NCBI GenBank assembly: GCA_016713425.1
Contig: JADJPE010000005.1
Coordinates: 1,364,001-1,428,000, forward strand
DNA: 64,000 bases
DNA from: Deltaproteobacteria bacterium
Lineage (GTDB): Bacteria > Myxococcota > Kuafuiibacteriia > Kuafuiibacteriales > Kuafuiibacteriaceae
Direction of reading: 5' to 3'
The notes beneath the pieces are model-generated. The model was not told where the DNA came from. It saw only the letters and a list, made by a program, of their open reading frames with translations, and did no database searches. Below are positions 25,790 to 34,114 of this stretch, piece by piece. Position 1 is the first letter of the stretch, and every line of letters begins with the position of its first letter. A program made the translations under genes and the position numbers.

Positions 25790-26974
25790 TCAATATATCC
25801 TGCGGAATCGACCAAAGAACCATTCCAGGAAGCGGCGAATCCGAGAACGGCTCTTCCAAGCGGCTCGATCGACGCGCTGCGATCGATCTCGGTCGATCGC
25901 GAACTGAGCGTCTGCTTCCGCGCCAAGGCGCGGACACAAAATCCCCGCGTTCACTTCGAGGTTCCTAAACGCACTGAGGTCGTCGAGGTTGCTCGACCCA
26001 ACCGTCACCCATTGTCCATCGATCACCGCGGTCTTGGCGTGGAGGATGCGCTCGTGAAACTCGTAGAGGCGGATCTTGTGCTTGAGGAGTCGGCCGTAAT
26101 ACCAGCGTGATGCCCAAAGAACGATCGGGACATCGGTCGCACCCGCGACGATGATCTCCACCGAAACGCCCCGCTTGGCGGCACGGATCAGCGCCCGCCG
26201 AAACACGCGATCAGGAACGAAGTACGCATTGCAGATCCGAATCGTCCTGTCCGCCGTCATGATCGCCTGCAAATATGCCCGCCGAATGAATGCACGGTCC
26301 CGCCGCCCGAAATTCCCAAGAAAGCGGACCTTCGCGCGCCCCGGCCGCGAATCCATGGGAAACGCGCGCCGACCCCGTCGAAGAACGAGAGATGGGCGCC
26401 CACGATAGCGCCTCCAAAGATGACGAAAAAGGGCTTCGAGCTGACGGACCGCCGGGCCTTCGACCCAAACCGCGGTATCACGCCAACCGCGGCCGCCGTC
26501 CTCCTTCGCTGCGTAGTCGTTCGAGATGTTCAGACCGCCCACCATCGCAACGCGCCCATCGACCACCAATGTCTTACGATGGTTGCGCTTCTCCCACGGC
26601 CATCGACGGTGAAAGAGTGAAGGCGGTCTAAACGGCAATAGCTTCACACCGGCCTCGGTCAGCGCATCCACAAAATCCCTGGAGAGAGCGATCGATCCGT
26701 AGCCATCGAAGCACACCGCCACTTCGAGCCCAGCACGCGCCCGTTCCATGAGTGCGCGCGCGACCCGCCACCCCGTCTCGTCGCTGGCGAGAATGTAGAC
26801 CTCGAGAAAGATGTAGTGCTCAGCGGCCGCAATCGTCTCGACGAGTTTCCGGAAATAGGGCCCCCCATCGATCAACAGCTCGACCCGATTTCCCTCGGTA
26901 AAAGGGATCGTTCGCCGACGAAGCAGCGACAACGAACGACGTGCGATCGAACGCTTGCTCACGGTCCGCCGCAT
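25790..26974 (-). CDS. Phospholipase D-type cardiolipin synthase
   Basis: 394 residues with two HxKxxxxD motifs: HRKTLVVDGRVAMVGG and HAKTAVIDGQWVTVGSSN. These form the single active site of phosphatidyltransferases that make cardiolipin. The N-terminal transmembrane pair found in ClsA is missing, so it is closer to ClsB/ClsC types; a very basic start (MRRTVSKRSIARRSLSLLRR) could associate with the membrane. It diverges from the BioD-like gene with a 45-bp gap that must contain both promoters. Confidence 0.88.
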   Translation of the reverse strand: MRRTVSKRSIARRSLSLLRRRTIPFTEGNRVELLIDGGPYFRKLVETIAAAEHYIFLEVYILASDETGWRVARALMERARAGLEVAVCFDGYGSIALSRDFVDALTEAGVKLLPFRPPSLFHRRWPWEKRNHRKTLVVDGRVAMVGGLNISNDYAAKEDGGRGWRDTAVWVEGPAVRQLEALFRHLWRRYRGRPSLVLRRGRRAFPMDSRPGRAKVRFLGNFGRRDRAFIRRAYLQAIMTADRTIRICNAYFVPDRVFRRALIRAAKRGVSVEIIVAGATDVPIVLWASRWYYGRLLKHKIRLYEFHERILHAKTAVIDGQWVTVGSSNLDDLSAFRNLEVNAGILCPRLGAEADAQFAIDRDRSQRVDRAAWKSRSRIRRFLEWFFGRFRRIY

Positions 26975-27019
26975 CCTAGCAGAAGTCGAAGCCCGGGGAA
27001 CACGGCGACGGATACGGTC

Positions 27020-27946
27020 ATGAACGGCGGCCAGAAGAGACCAGCGCCCTCGTCACCGCGATCGTTTCAGCCCGAGTTGGCAAGCGCGATCCTTTTGTGC
27101 CAAACCGGAGGCTTGGGAGAGCGAGGTCGAAAACACGTGTTGTTCGTGGTCAGCACCGAGCGACACGCGGCAAAGACATCCATCGCGTGTGCGCTCCTCG
27201 CCCGACTTCAGCACATCCTCCCCGTGCCGCCGGCGGTCGTTCGCTTGGTCGAGACCGAATGTCTCCACGATGAAGCGCATGATCTCGTAGGCCGCGATGG
27301 ACCGCGACTTCGGGCCGCCGCCGGCGACCACATCCCGCCCCTCGTCGTGTCGCCCTATCGATTCACAGGACGTGGCCCACCGAGGGTCGCCGCCGAGCGA
27401 GCTGGCGTCGGCCTGACGCGACAAGACCTCGTGAGCGCACTCGTCCAGGCTGAAGATTTCGGCTCGATGGTCGTCGTCGACACCGAGGGCGGCATATTGA
27501 CGGCGATGGCTCGAGATGCCCTCCTGGTCGACGTTTGCGAGACCGCGGATGCCCACGTCCTTGTGGTCGCGATCGATGACGTGGGCGCTGAGAACTCGGC
27601 GTTGCTGGCGGTCGATGCGTGCGCGCGACGCAACGTCAAGGTGGCAGGCATCATGCTCAACCAAGCATACCCCCGTGCCGAAGCCACCGAGGATCCCAAC
27701 GACTTCGAGAATCATCGCCTCATCGAGGCATACGTGAGCACAACGACACCCGTCTACCCGACCGTGCCGTTCATCGCCGGAGCAAAAGATGAGAACGACG
27801 TCATCTCCGGCATCGTGGCCCACTTGGCGCGCCACCGGATCGTCGAATCTATCCTTGCCACCATTGCGCCCACGCCCGAGCGATCCGCGCCCGGTCGTCC
27901 GGCGTCGTCGTCTCCGTCATCGGATCCCCAAACGACTGGCCCGTGA
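27020..27946 (+). CDS. BioD-like (dethiobiotin synthetase family) protein with a degenerate P-loop
   Basis: 308 residues from the ATG at 27020. The fold order is that of BioD: a nucleotide-binding start (VVSTERHAAKTSIAC), the SPYRFTGRGPPRVAAERAGV strand that in BioD contacts the substrate, MVVVDTEGGILTAMARD in place of the VEGAGG block, and LAVDACARRNVKVAGIMLNQ. The Walker A Gly residues of GTDTGVGKT are replaced (STERHAAKT), though the Lys-Thr remain. No other biotin gene is nearby, so it may have a different role. The last 98 bp overlap the convergent membrane-protein gene. Confidence 0.75.
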   Translation: MNGGQKRPAPSSPRSFQPELASAILLCQTGGLGERGRKHVLFVVSTERHAAKTSIACALLARLQHILPVPPAVVRLVETECLHDEAHDLVGRDGPRLRAAAGDHIPPLVVSPYRFTGRGPPRVAAERAGVGLTRQDLVSALVQAEDFGSMVVVDTEGGILTAMARDALLVDVCETADAHVLVVAIDDVGAENSALLAVDACARRNVKVAGIMLNQAYPRAEATEDPNDFENHRLIEAYVSTTTPVYPTVPFIAGAKDENDVISGIVAHLARHRIVESILATIAPTPERSAPGRPASSSPSSDPQTTGP

Positions 27947-28826
27947 TCCGCTCCAAGATGCCGACGACGATGTCACCGAGCGCTCGAGGCGTCCTCGTCC
28001 GGCCTCCACTCGGAAACGCAAAGGGGCCCGAGGCGACCTCGTCCTCACGGTCGGCATACGGGACAAGGAGCTCGACGACCGGATCGCCTCCATCGATGAG
28101 ACGATCAATGATTCGCTGCACGAGCGCTTCATCCTCGCTCGCCAGCGATTCGATCGCCTGAGTCACCGCCCGTCGGTAGGCGTCGTCCATGCCCTCGGCG
28201 CGCGTCATTGGAGCCGGCCCTCGCGTGCGACCACCGCGGGTCGAGAAGTCATCCACCGAGCGAAAAGAGCCGTCGACGTTGAGTCTCACGAGCTCACGGT
28301 CGGCCACGAAGATATCCACCGAACGCTCATCGATCGCCACCAGCATCGACCCATGAGGAAGAAGATCCCCGATCGCGTAGGCACGAACATCTTTCGTCGC
28401 ACGGTCCTCAATCTCGGCGCGATGGGCCGCCCATTCGTCGCGCCGGTGCACGGCACGCAGGCGCAGCCCCGGTGACCACGGCGCAGCAAGTCGCTCCGCC
28501 GAGCGCAGGAGTCCGGGTGGAATACGAGTCACGGACGACGAACGGACGGGCGGCTGATCGAGCAGGCCCCTCCGCGGCAACGGCGCAGACGACACGGACG
28601 ACACGGACGACACGGACGACGGATCGGAACCGAGGAAAGGGGACTGCGGGGCGTTCGCCAGAGAGGTCGGTTCGACGATCGCCCCGATAAAGAATGGAAT
28701 CGCGACAACGACCCCACCCGCGCCGAGGATCAGTCCGCTGCGGAGAAGAGCCCGCACGTTGCGCCTCCGATCAAGACGTGACGACGCCGAATCAAGCACC
28801 GAACGGCCGGCCAAGGTCGACGTCAA
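27849..28826 (-). CDS. Single-pass membrane protein with a HEAT-like C-terminal segment
   Basis: 325 residues, no named family. Residues about 27-48 form one transmembrane helix (LRSGLILGAGGVVVAIPFFI), followed by a Ser/Val repeat (SSVSSVSSVSS). The C-terminal part has helical repeats ending in ALGDIVVGILERITGQSFGD and RAWAQWWQG, a pattern seen at the end of bacterial HEAT-repeat proteins. It overlaps the HflX gene stop by 35 bp and is probably in the same transcript; a GTG 27 bp later is an alternative start. The 3' end overlaps the BioD-like gene by 98 bp on the other strand. Confidence 0.7.
   Translation of the reverse strand: MTSTLAGRSVLDSASSRLDRRRNVRALLRSGLILGAGGVVVAIPFFIGAIVEPTSLANAPQSPFLGSDPSSVSSVSSVSSAPLPRRGLLDQPPVRSSSVTRIPPGLLRSAERLAAPWSPGLRLRAVHRRDEWAAHRAEIEDRATKDVRAYAIGDLLPHGSMLVAIDERSVDIFVADRELVRLNVDGSFRSVDDFSTRGGRTRGPAPMTRAEGMDDAYRRAVTQAIESLASEDEALVQRIIDRLIDGGDPVVELLVPYADREDEVASGPFAFPSGGRTRTPRALGDIVVGILERITGQSFGDPMTETTTPDDRARIARAWAQWWQG
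28588..28622 (-). repeat. 9-bp in-frame repeat in the membrane-protein gene
   Basis: Almost four copies of ACACGGACG (plus strand) encode the SSVSSVSSVSS stretch after the transmembrane helix. Confidence 0.75.
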
Positions 28827-30540
28827 GCTCTGTGCTCAGGGTGTCCGCGACCGGACCGAGGAGCGCGAGCCGAGCACGCGTCTCTTCGATCTCGCGATCG
28901 TGTCGCCGCTTGAACACCTGATTCTCGAGCTCGATCAGAAGGCGATCGAGTCCTTGTCGCCGAAGTGCGCTGACCGCAACCCCTTGATTCAGGTGCCTCA
29001 ATGCGGAAACGATCGGGGCCGAGGCCTCGTCGACCTTGTTCACGACGACAAGCCTCGGAATGTGATCGAGCTTCAAGTCTTGGAGGAGCGCCTCTACGGC
29101 GCGGCGTTTCTGGTCAGCCGCCGGGTCCGAGGCGTCGATGACGTGGAGCAAGAGGTCCGAATCCTCGAGCTCTTCGAGCGTTGCGCGAAAAGCGTTCACC
29201 AAATCCTTTGGGAGATCGCGAATGAAGCCAACAGTGTCGGTAAGAACGATCTCTCGCTCCTCCGGAAACCGAAGACGGCGTGTCGTCGGGTCAAGGGTTG
29301 CGAAGAGCTTGTTCTCAGCGATGACTTCGGCGTTCGTCAGCGCATTGAGCAGCGTCGACTTCCCGACGTTCGTGTACCCGACGATCGACACGACCGGAAT
29401 CTGGGTCGCCGCCCGTTGCTTTCGGCGCACGCCACGCTGAACCGACAAACGCTCGATCTCTTTGGTGAGCCGATGGATTCGATCGCGCGCGCGACGTCGA
29501 TGGATCTCGAGCTTCGTCTCGCCCGGACCCTGACCGCCAATCCCGCCCGTCAACCGACTCATCGCTGTGGAGCGATCGATGAGGCGCGGCAACGCGTACT
29601 TGAGCTGCGCCAGCTCGACTTGGAGCTTGCCGTCGCGGCTCTTCGCATGTCGCGCAAAGATGTCGAGGATGAGCTGGGTGCGGTCGAGCACCTTGAGGTC
29701 GGTGACGTTCGTGATCGCGCGGAGTTGAGACGGCGAGAGATCGCGATCGAAGATCATGATCTCCGCCCCCAGCTCGAGCGCACGCAACGTGAGCTCCTCG
29801 ATCTTGCCTCTGCCCAAGACCGTGCGTGGATCGACCTCAGGGCGAATCTGCAGAACGCGATCGAGGACTTGAACGCCCGCGGTTTTCGCCAGCTCATCGA
29901 GCTCCGCCATCGAGGCCTCGGCGATCGCCTTCACACCTCGGCCCTTCGCCCAAACCCCAACGAGGACCGCACCTTCTTGGCCGAGCTCACGAGCATCCCC
30001 ACCAAAAACGCGCGAAAGTACGCCTTCGGCGGCCCTGACCAACGTCATGCCATCGGCGGGAAGCGCGTGGATGCTCAGGCAAGTCGAGGTGGCCGGTGAA
30101 ACCTGACGACGGAACTCGTCCACCTCGAGGTGCGCCCAGTGGCTGGCCTGAAGGTTCCCGGCCGGATCGACCTCGAGCACGACCACCGCATCCAGCCGTA
30201 GCTTCGAGAGATCTGCGAGGTCCTCTTGGGTGAGCCCGTGACCGCGCAACTCCGTGCGCACGAGACGTAGACCCCGAAGACGAGCCGCCGCACCACGAAC
30301 ACGTCCGATGTCAGGCAAATAGAGCCGCCCGGGCTCCCCGACGATCACACGCTCGACGTGACCCGCGCGGTCGATCAGGGCACCGACCTGTCGGTTGATC
30401 TCGCGGCTCAAGCCCGCGATGTGCCGCCCGAGCTCCGGAGAAACCAGGGCATCAGAGAGAACCTTGCGGCGAAAAGTCGCCTCGAGCCGCTCGAGCTGGC
30501 GGGTCTTCAGACCGTTCGTGTTGCCGTCAAGCGCCCTCAT
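28792..30540 (-). CDS. hflX: GTPase HflX with a long N-terminal extension
   Basis: 582 residues from the ATG at 30540; a GTG at 30591 is possible but has no ribosome-binding site. The HflX core begins near residue 185 (GAVLVGVWAKG), with the glycine-rich GGIGGQGPGETKLE loop and a GTPase domain showing GYTNVGKST (G1), DTVGF (G3) and NKVD (G4). The first about 180 residues (GNTNGLKTRQLERLEATFRR) are an added domain also seen in HflX of other delta-proteobacteria. HflX splits stalled or heat-damaged 70S ribosomes. Confidence 0.93.
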   Translation of the reverse strand: MRALDGNTNGLKTRQLERLEATFRRKVLSDALVSPELGRHIAGLSREINRQVGALIDRAGHVERVIVGEPGRLYLPDIGRVRGAAARLRGLRLVRTELRGHGLTQEDLADLSKLRLDAVVVLEVDPAGNLQASHWAHLEVDEFRRQVSPATSTCLSIHALPADGMTLVRAAEGVLSRVFGGDARELGQEGAVLVGVWAKGRGVKAIAEASMAELDELAKTAGVQVLDRVLQIRPEVDPRTVLGRGKIEELTLRALELGAEIMIFDRDLSPSQLRAITNVTDLKVLDRTQLILDIFARHAKSRDGKLQVELAQLKYALPRLIDRSTAMSRLTGGIGGQGPGETKLEIHRRRARDRIHRLTKEIERLSVQRGVRRKQRAATQIPVVSIVGYTNVGKSTLLNALTNAEVIAENKLFATLDPTTRRLRFPEEREIVLTDTVGFIRDLPKDLVNAFRATLEELEDSDLLLHVIDASDPAADQKRRAVEALLQDLKLDHIPRLVVVNKVDEASAPIVSALRHLNQGVAVSALRRQGLDRLLIELENQVFKRRHDREIEETRARLALLGPVADTLSTELDVDLGRPFGA

Positions 30541-30613
30541 ACCGGGGTAGAACCTCTCGTGTAGGGCACTTGCGCCAACCGAGGCAAGCACCTTGGGGAG
30601 ATTTGGCAGGGAT

Positions 30614-32305
30614 ATGCCAAAATACGATGGAGAGACAGCCGAAGTTTCGGGTTACAATCCCGCGCCCATGGTGCTCCGCAGCCGGACCCAATCCCGCCGC
30701 TACACGATCGGCCGGCGAATTGCGTCCGGGGGCATGGGGGAGGTCTACGAAGGACGGGCGACCGACGTGGGGCGCAACGTCGCCATCAAGCGCGTGCTCG
30801 ACTCCTTGACCTCGGAGGACGACCTCGGGTCACTCTTCCTTCGAGAGGTCGCCGTCGCAGCAACCCTCGAGCACCCAAATGTCGTCGAAGTCATCGACGC
30901 CGGGGCAGCGTCGACCGAGCTCTTCTTGGTGATGGAGCTCGTCGATGGTCCGTCGTTGGCGGAGGTGCTCTCCGTGCTCCGCGGAGAAAACAAGCGACTT
31001 CCGATCGAGCTCACCTGTGGAATCGTGAGCCATGTGGCGAGAGGCCTCGCCCACGCCCATCAGCGGGCGCTCCCTGACGGCACGCCCCTTGGCATCGTCC
31101 ACCGGGACGTCGCGCCCGAAAATGTGTTGATCACACGACGAGGCCTACCCAAAGTCGTCGATTTCGGGCTGGCCAAGCTCTCGGGCCACAGCCTCACGAA
31201 TCCAGGCATCATACGGGGACGACCGCGAAATCTTTCCCCCGAGCAGGCACGCGGTGATCCCGTGGATGCGCGGTCCGACGTCTTCTCACTCGGCGCAATG
31301 ATGTTCGAGATGGTCTCTGGCGAAACGCTCTATACGGGCGATGCTGTCGCCACGTTGCTTTGGCGGGTTGCAGAGGGGGACTACGAGCCCATCGCAAAAC
31401 GACTCAGTGACATAGACCCCGACCTCATCCAGATCATCGAGCGCGCCATCGCCGTTCGCCCCGACGATCGGTATCGCTCCGCCCGCGAAGTCGAGCGAAC
31501 GCTCGACGGCTTCCGAGCGGCGCGCGGCATGCGAGTGGACAGCCGGGCGATGGCCGCCTTGGTCGCCGAAACGTGGCCGACGATCGAGCGAAATCGCTGG
31601 GAACGTCTCGAAGGAACGCACGGTGAGCTCGAAGGCGCAGAGCTGATCCTCGAAGCCGATCGACAAGAACCCACGCGCAGCGGACCGAACACGCCGGCCG
31701 GACCACGAACGCCGACCGAACCGAGCAGATCGACCGAACCGGACGAACCGACCGCGCCAAGCGAGACGAACGAAACAAGCCCAAGCGAACCAAAGTCGCG
31801 GCAACCGCTGCGCCCGTTCGACGAGAAGCGCCACGACGATCCCAAGCAACGAGTCAAACCGGACGCCTTCAAGACACGGTCTACCTACTCCGAAGCCGAA
31901 GCCGAAGCCGAAGCCGAAGCCGAAGCCGAAGCCAAAGCCGAGGACAAAGACGAATATGCTCGCAGCGCAGTCGCCGAAGCGCTGAGCTCTCCAGTCAGCT
32001 CGCCCCTACTGCGGTCTGAGGGCCAGCAAGACGAGTTCCCGAAGCCACGGAATCCCGCGAAGGCGGCCGCGCGCGAGCGTCGTGCTTCAGGCCGTGCGGG
32101 TGGATTGTGGCTCGCCTATTGGGGTGCGCTGGTGGTGGTGGCGGCCGTCGCATTCGCGGGCGCCTGGTGGGCAACAGGTCACCCGTTGTCGCCCCCTGGG
32201 GTGGGAGAGGCCGCCCTGACGACGCAACAACCCGCTCAGGCCGCTGATTCGGACCCTGGCACGCCACCTGAGGTCGGTCGACAGGTTCCGGTTGCGACTC
32301 GTTAG
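30614..32305 (+). CDS. Ser/Thr protein kinase (Hanks type), C-terminal membrane anchor
   Basis: 563 residues if started at the ATG at 30614; the ATG at 30668 is a reasonable alternative. Kinase domain about 29-290: ASGGMGEVYEG, VAIKRVL, HRDVAPENVL and DFGLAK; the activation segment is followed by RNLSPEQARG. A long Pro/Glu/Ser linker includes a (EA)n stretch. One transmembrane helix near the C terminus (WLAYWGALVVVAAVAFAGAW) leaves only a short tail outside, so there is no large sensor domain. The peptide deformylase gene starts 23 bp downstream, so def and fmt may be read from the same transcript. Confidence 0.9.
   Translation: MPKYDGETAEVSGYNPAPMVLRSRTQSRRYTIGRRIASGGMGEVYEGRATDVGRNVAIKRVLDSLTSEDDLGSLFLREVAVAATLEHPNVVEVIDAGAASTELFLVMELVDGPSLAEVLSVLRGENKRLPIELTCGIVSHVARGLAHAHQRALPDGTPLGIVHRDVAPENVLITRRGLPKVVDFGLAKLSGHSLTNPGIIRGRPRNLSPEQARGDPVDARSDVFSLGAMMFEMVSGETLYTGDAVATLLWRVAEGDYEPIAKRLSDIDPDLIQIIERAIAVRPDDRYRSAREVERTLDGFRAARGMRVDSRAMAALVAETWPTIERNRWERLEGTHGELEGAELILEADRQEPTRSGPNTPAGPRTPTEPSRSTEPDEPTAPSETNETSPSEPKSRQPLRPFDEKRHDDPKQRVKPDAFKTRSTYSEAEAEAEAEAEAEAKAEDKDEYARSAVAEALSSPVSSPLLRSEGQQDEFPKPRNPAKAAARERRASGRAGGLWLAYWGALVVVAAVAFAGAWWATGHPLSPPGVGEAALTTQQPAQAADSDPGTPPEVGRQVPVATR
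31891..31940 (+). repeat. 6-bp in-frame repeat in the kinase linker
   Basis: Eight units of GAAGCC, the last changed to AAAGCC, encode (EA)n in the region before the transmembrane helix. Confidence 0.8.
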
Positions 32306-32328
32306 CCGAAGCCCCTAGACTGTGGGGG

Positions 32329-32874
32329 ATGGCGCTCCTCGAGATTCTGACCTGGCCGGACAAGCGATTGGCGGCAAAATCCACGAACGTCGACCAGGTG
32401 GACGACGAGATTCGAAAGCTCATCGACGACATGTTCGAGACGATGTACTTCGCCGAAGGCGTCGGGTTGGCCGCGCCGCAGGTCGGCGTCACCAAGCGCA
32501 TCATCGTGGTCGACTGTGGCGTTCGGGAGTCGGAGGAGTCGAGCCCGCTGACCGCCAAGGAACCGCTCGCGATTATCAATCCCGAGGTCACCATCCAAGA
32601 CGGAAAGATCGCGTGGGAGGAGGGATGTCTCTCCGTCCCCGGATACACCGAGGAAGTGGAGCGCTCGGCCAAGGTCACCGTCACCGGGCTCGACCGCGAA
32701 GGCAAACCGATCACGATTGAGGCGGAGGGCTTGTTGTCGGTGTGCCTACAGCACGAGATCGACCATCTCGAGGGCGTTCTGTTCGTTGACCGCCTGTCTC
32801 GCCTCAAGCAAGAGATGGCCAAGAAGAAGCTGCGAAAGCAGATGGAAGAAGAGGCGCGCGACCGCGCCGTCTGA
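32329..32874 (+). CDS. def: Peptide deformylase
   Basis: 181 residues with the three family motifs: GVGLAAPQVG, EGCLSVP (Cys is a metal ligand) and QHEIDHLEG (two His ligands and the catalytic Glu). Removes the formyl group from the N-terminal methionine of new proteins at the ribosome exit. The C terminus is a Lys/Glu-rich helix, as in related enzymes. It is followed by fmt, the enzyme that adds the formyl group, in the usual def-fmt order. Confidence 0.97.
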   Translation: MALLEILTWPDKRLAAKSTNVDQVDDEIRKLIDDMFETMYFAEGVGLAAPQVGVTKRIIVVDCGVRESEESSPLTAKEPLAIINPEVTIQDGKIAWEEGCLSVPGYTEEVERSAKVTVTGLDREGKPITIEAEGLLSVCLQHEIDHLEGVLFVDRLSRLKQEMAKKKLRKQMEEEARDRAV

Positions 32875-32899
32875 ATCGAACTTGCACCCGGAAAACGTC

Positions 32900-33904
32900 G
32901 TGCGCCTCCCCGAGCGCTCTCTTCGGGTCGCCTTCTTCGGAACCCCGGAGATTGGCGCGGTCATCTTGGCGCGACTCATCACAGTGCCTTTTGTCGAAAT
33001 CCCGCTGGTCGTCTGTCAGCCCGATCGGCCCCGGGGTCGTGGTCGGTCGCTCGAAAGTCCGCCGGTCAAGATCATCGCGCAGTCGGCGGGGATCGAAGTG
33101 CAGCAACCCACGAAGCTCAAAGATGGCGTCCTCGCCGGCCACCTGCGGAGCCTCGACCTCGACCTCGGCGTGGTCTGCGCGTACGGGCGGCTCATTCCCA
33201 TCGAAGTCTTCCGTGCTCCGGCTGCTGGCTGCTGGAACGTCCACACCTCGCTTCTGCCGAGACACCGGGGCGCCTCGCCCATTCAGCACGCGATCCTCAC
33301 CGGCGATGCCACGACAGGCATCACGCTCATGCAGCTCGGCGAGGGACTCGACGAAGGCGACATCTTGCTTCAACGTTCGATCCCGCTGACGGGAGAAGAG
33401 ACCGGCGCCTCGCTGACCCAGGCGCTTTCCGAGCTTGGCGCCGACACCTTGGAGGCCGGGCTCGCACGGGCCCGTGCGGAAGGGCTGACGCGGACCGTTC
33501 AAGATCCGAACAAGGTCACCTACGCACCGCTCCTCGAAAAGAAGGATAGCCTTCTCGATTTCCGGCGACCGGCCGTAGAACTGGAGCGGCGCGTGCGCGC
33601 GCTCGAGCCATGGCCCGGAACGCAGTTTGGGTTGGGCGGAACGATGATCAAGGTACGTTCCGCCAAGGTTGCGCTGAGCGACGCTGAAACCGCGCCCGGC
33701 CGAATCTCAGCGCCAGGTTCGATCCGTCGAATCAGCGAGCGTCTGATCGTCGAAACCGGGCGCGACGGGCTGGAACTGCTCGAGGTTCAGCCGCCGGGCA
33801 AACGACCGATGGCGATCGCTGATTTTCTCAGAGGCGCCGGACGCCGCATCAAAGACGGCGATTCCGTCGACCCGATCGACAACCCGCACGCGCCCAGCGC
33901 ATAG
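32900..33904 (+). CDS. fmt: Methionyl-tRNA formyltransferase
   Basis: 334 residues from the GTG at 32900, which has GGAAAA upstream; a TTG at 32882 is also in frame. The start of the protein reads RVAFFGTPEIGAVIL as in Fmt. The catalytic core NVHTSLLPRHRGASPIQ contains the Asn-His pair, and LGEGLDEGDILL follows. Formylates initiator methionyl-tRNA with 10-formyl-tetrahydrofolate. Length is close to the usual 310-320 plus a short tail. Confidence 0.95.
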   Translation: MRLPERSLRVAFFGTPEIGAVILARLITVPFVEIPLVVCQPDRPRGRGRSLESPPVKIIAQSAGIEVQQPTKLKDGVLAGHLRSLDLDLGVVCAYGRLIPIEVFRAPAAGCWNVHTSLLPRHRGASPIQHAILTGDATTGITLMQLGEGLDEGDILLQRSIPLTGEETGASLTQALSELGADTLEAGLARARAEGLTRTVQDPNKVTYAPLLEKKDSLLDFRRPAVELERRVRALEPWPGTQFGLGGTMIKVRSAKVALSDAETAPGRISAPGSIRRISERLIVETGRDGLELLEVQPPGKRPMAIADFLRGAGRRIKDGDSVDPIDNPHAPSA

Positions 33905-34029
33905 GCGCATAGGCTCATCGCCCGACATGATCGCCCGCATTCCGCGACTTGATGTCGATGTTGATGTCCATGGCCGGAACCCGGGAGCCTGATCGGGCTT
34001 CGATCCGGCTTCGATCCGGCACCGGCCCG

Positions 34030-34058
34030 TTGACGATTCCGTGTCGACCCGCGTATCG
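34030..34058 (+). promoter_or_regulatory. Possible sigma-70-like promoter of the Cys-rich lipoprotein gene
   Basis: TTGACG (34030-34035) and TATCGC (34053-34058) are separated by 17 bp, 56 bp before the ATG at 34115. The -10 match is poor, so this is tentative. Confidence 0.25.
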
Positions 34059-34114
34059 CTCGCGGATACTCCGCTCGGACAATGCCAAAGAGAAGAAGAG
34101 ATCAAGGAACGCAT

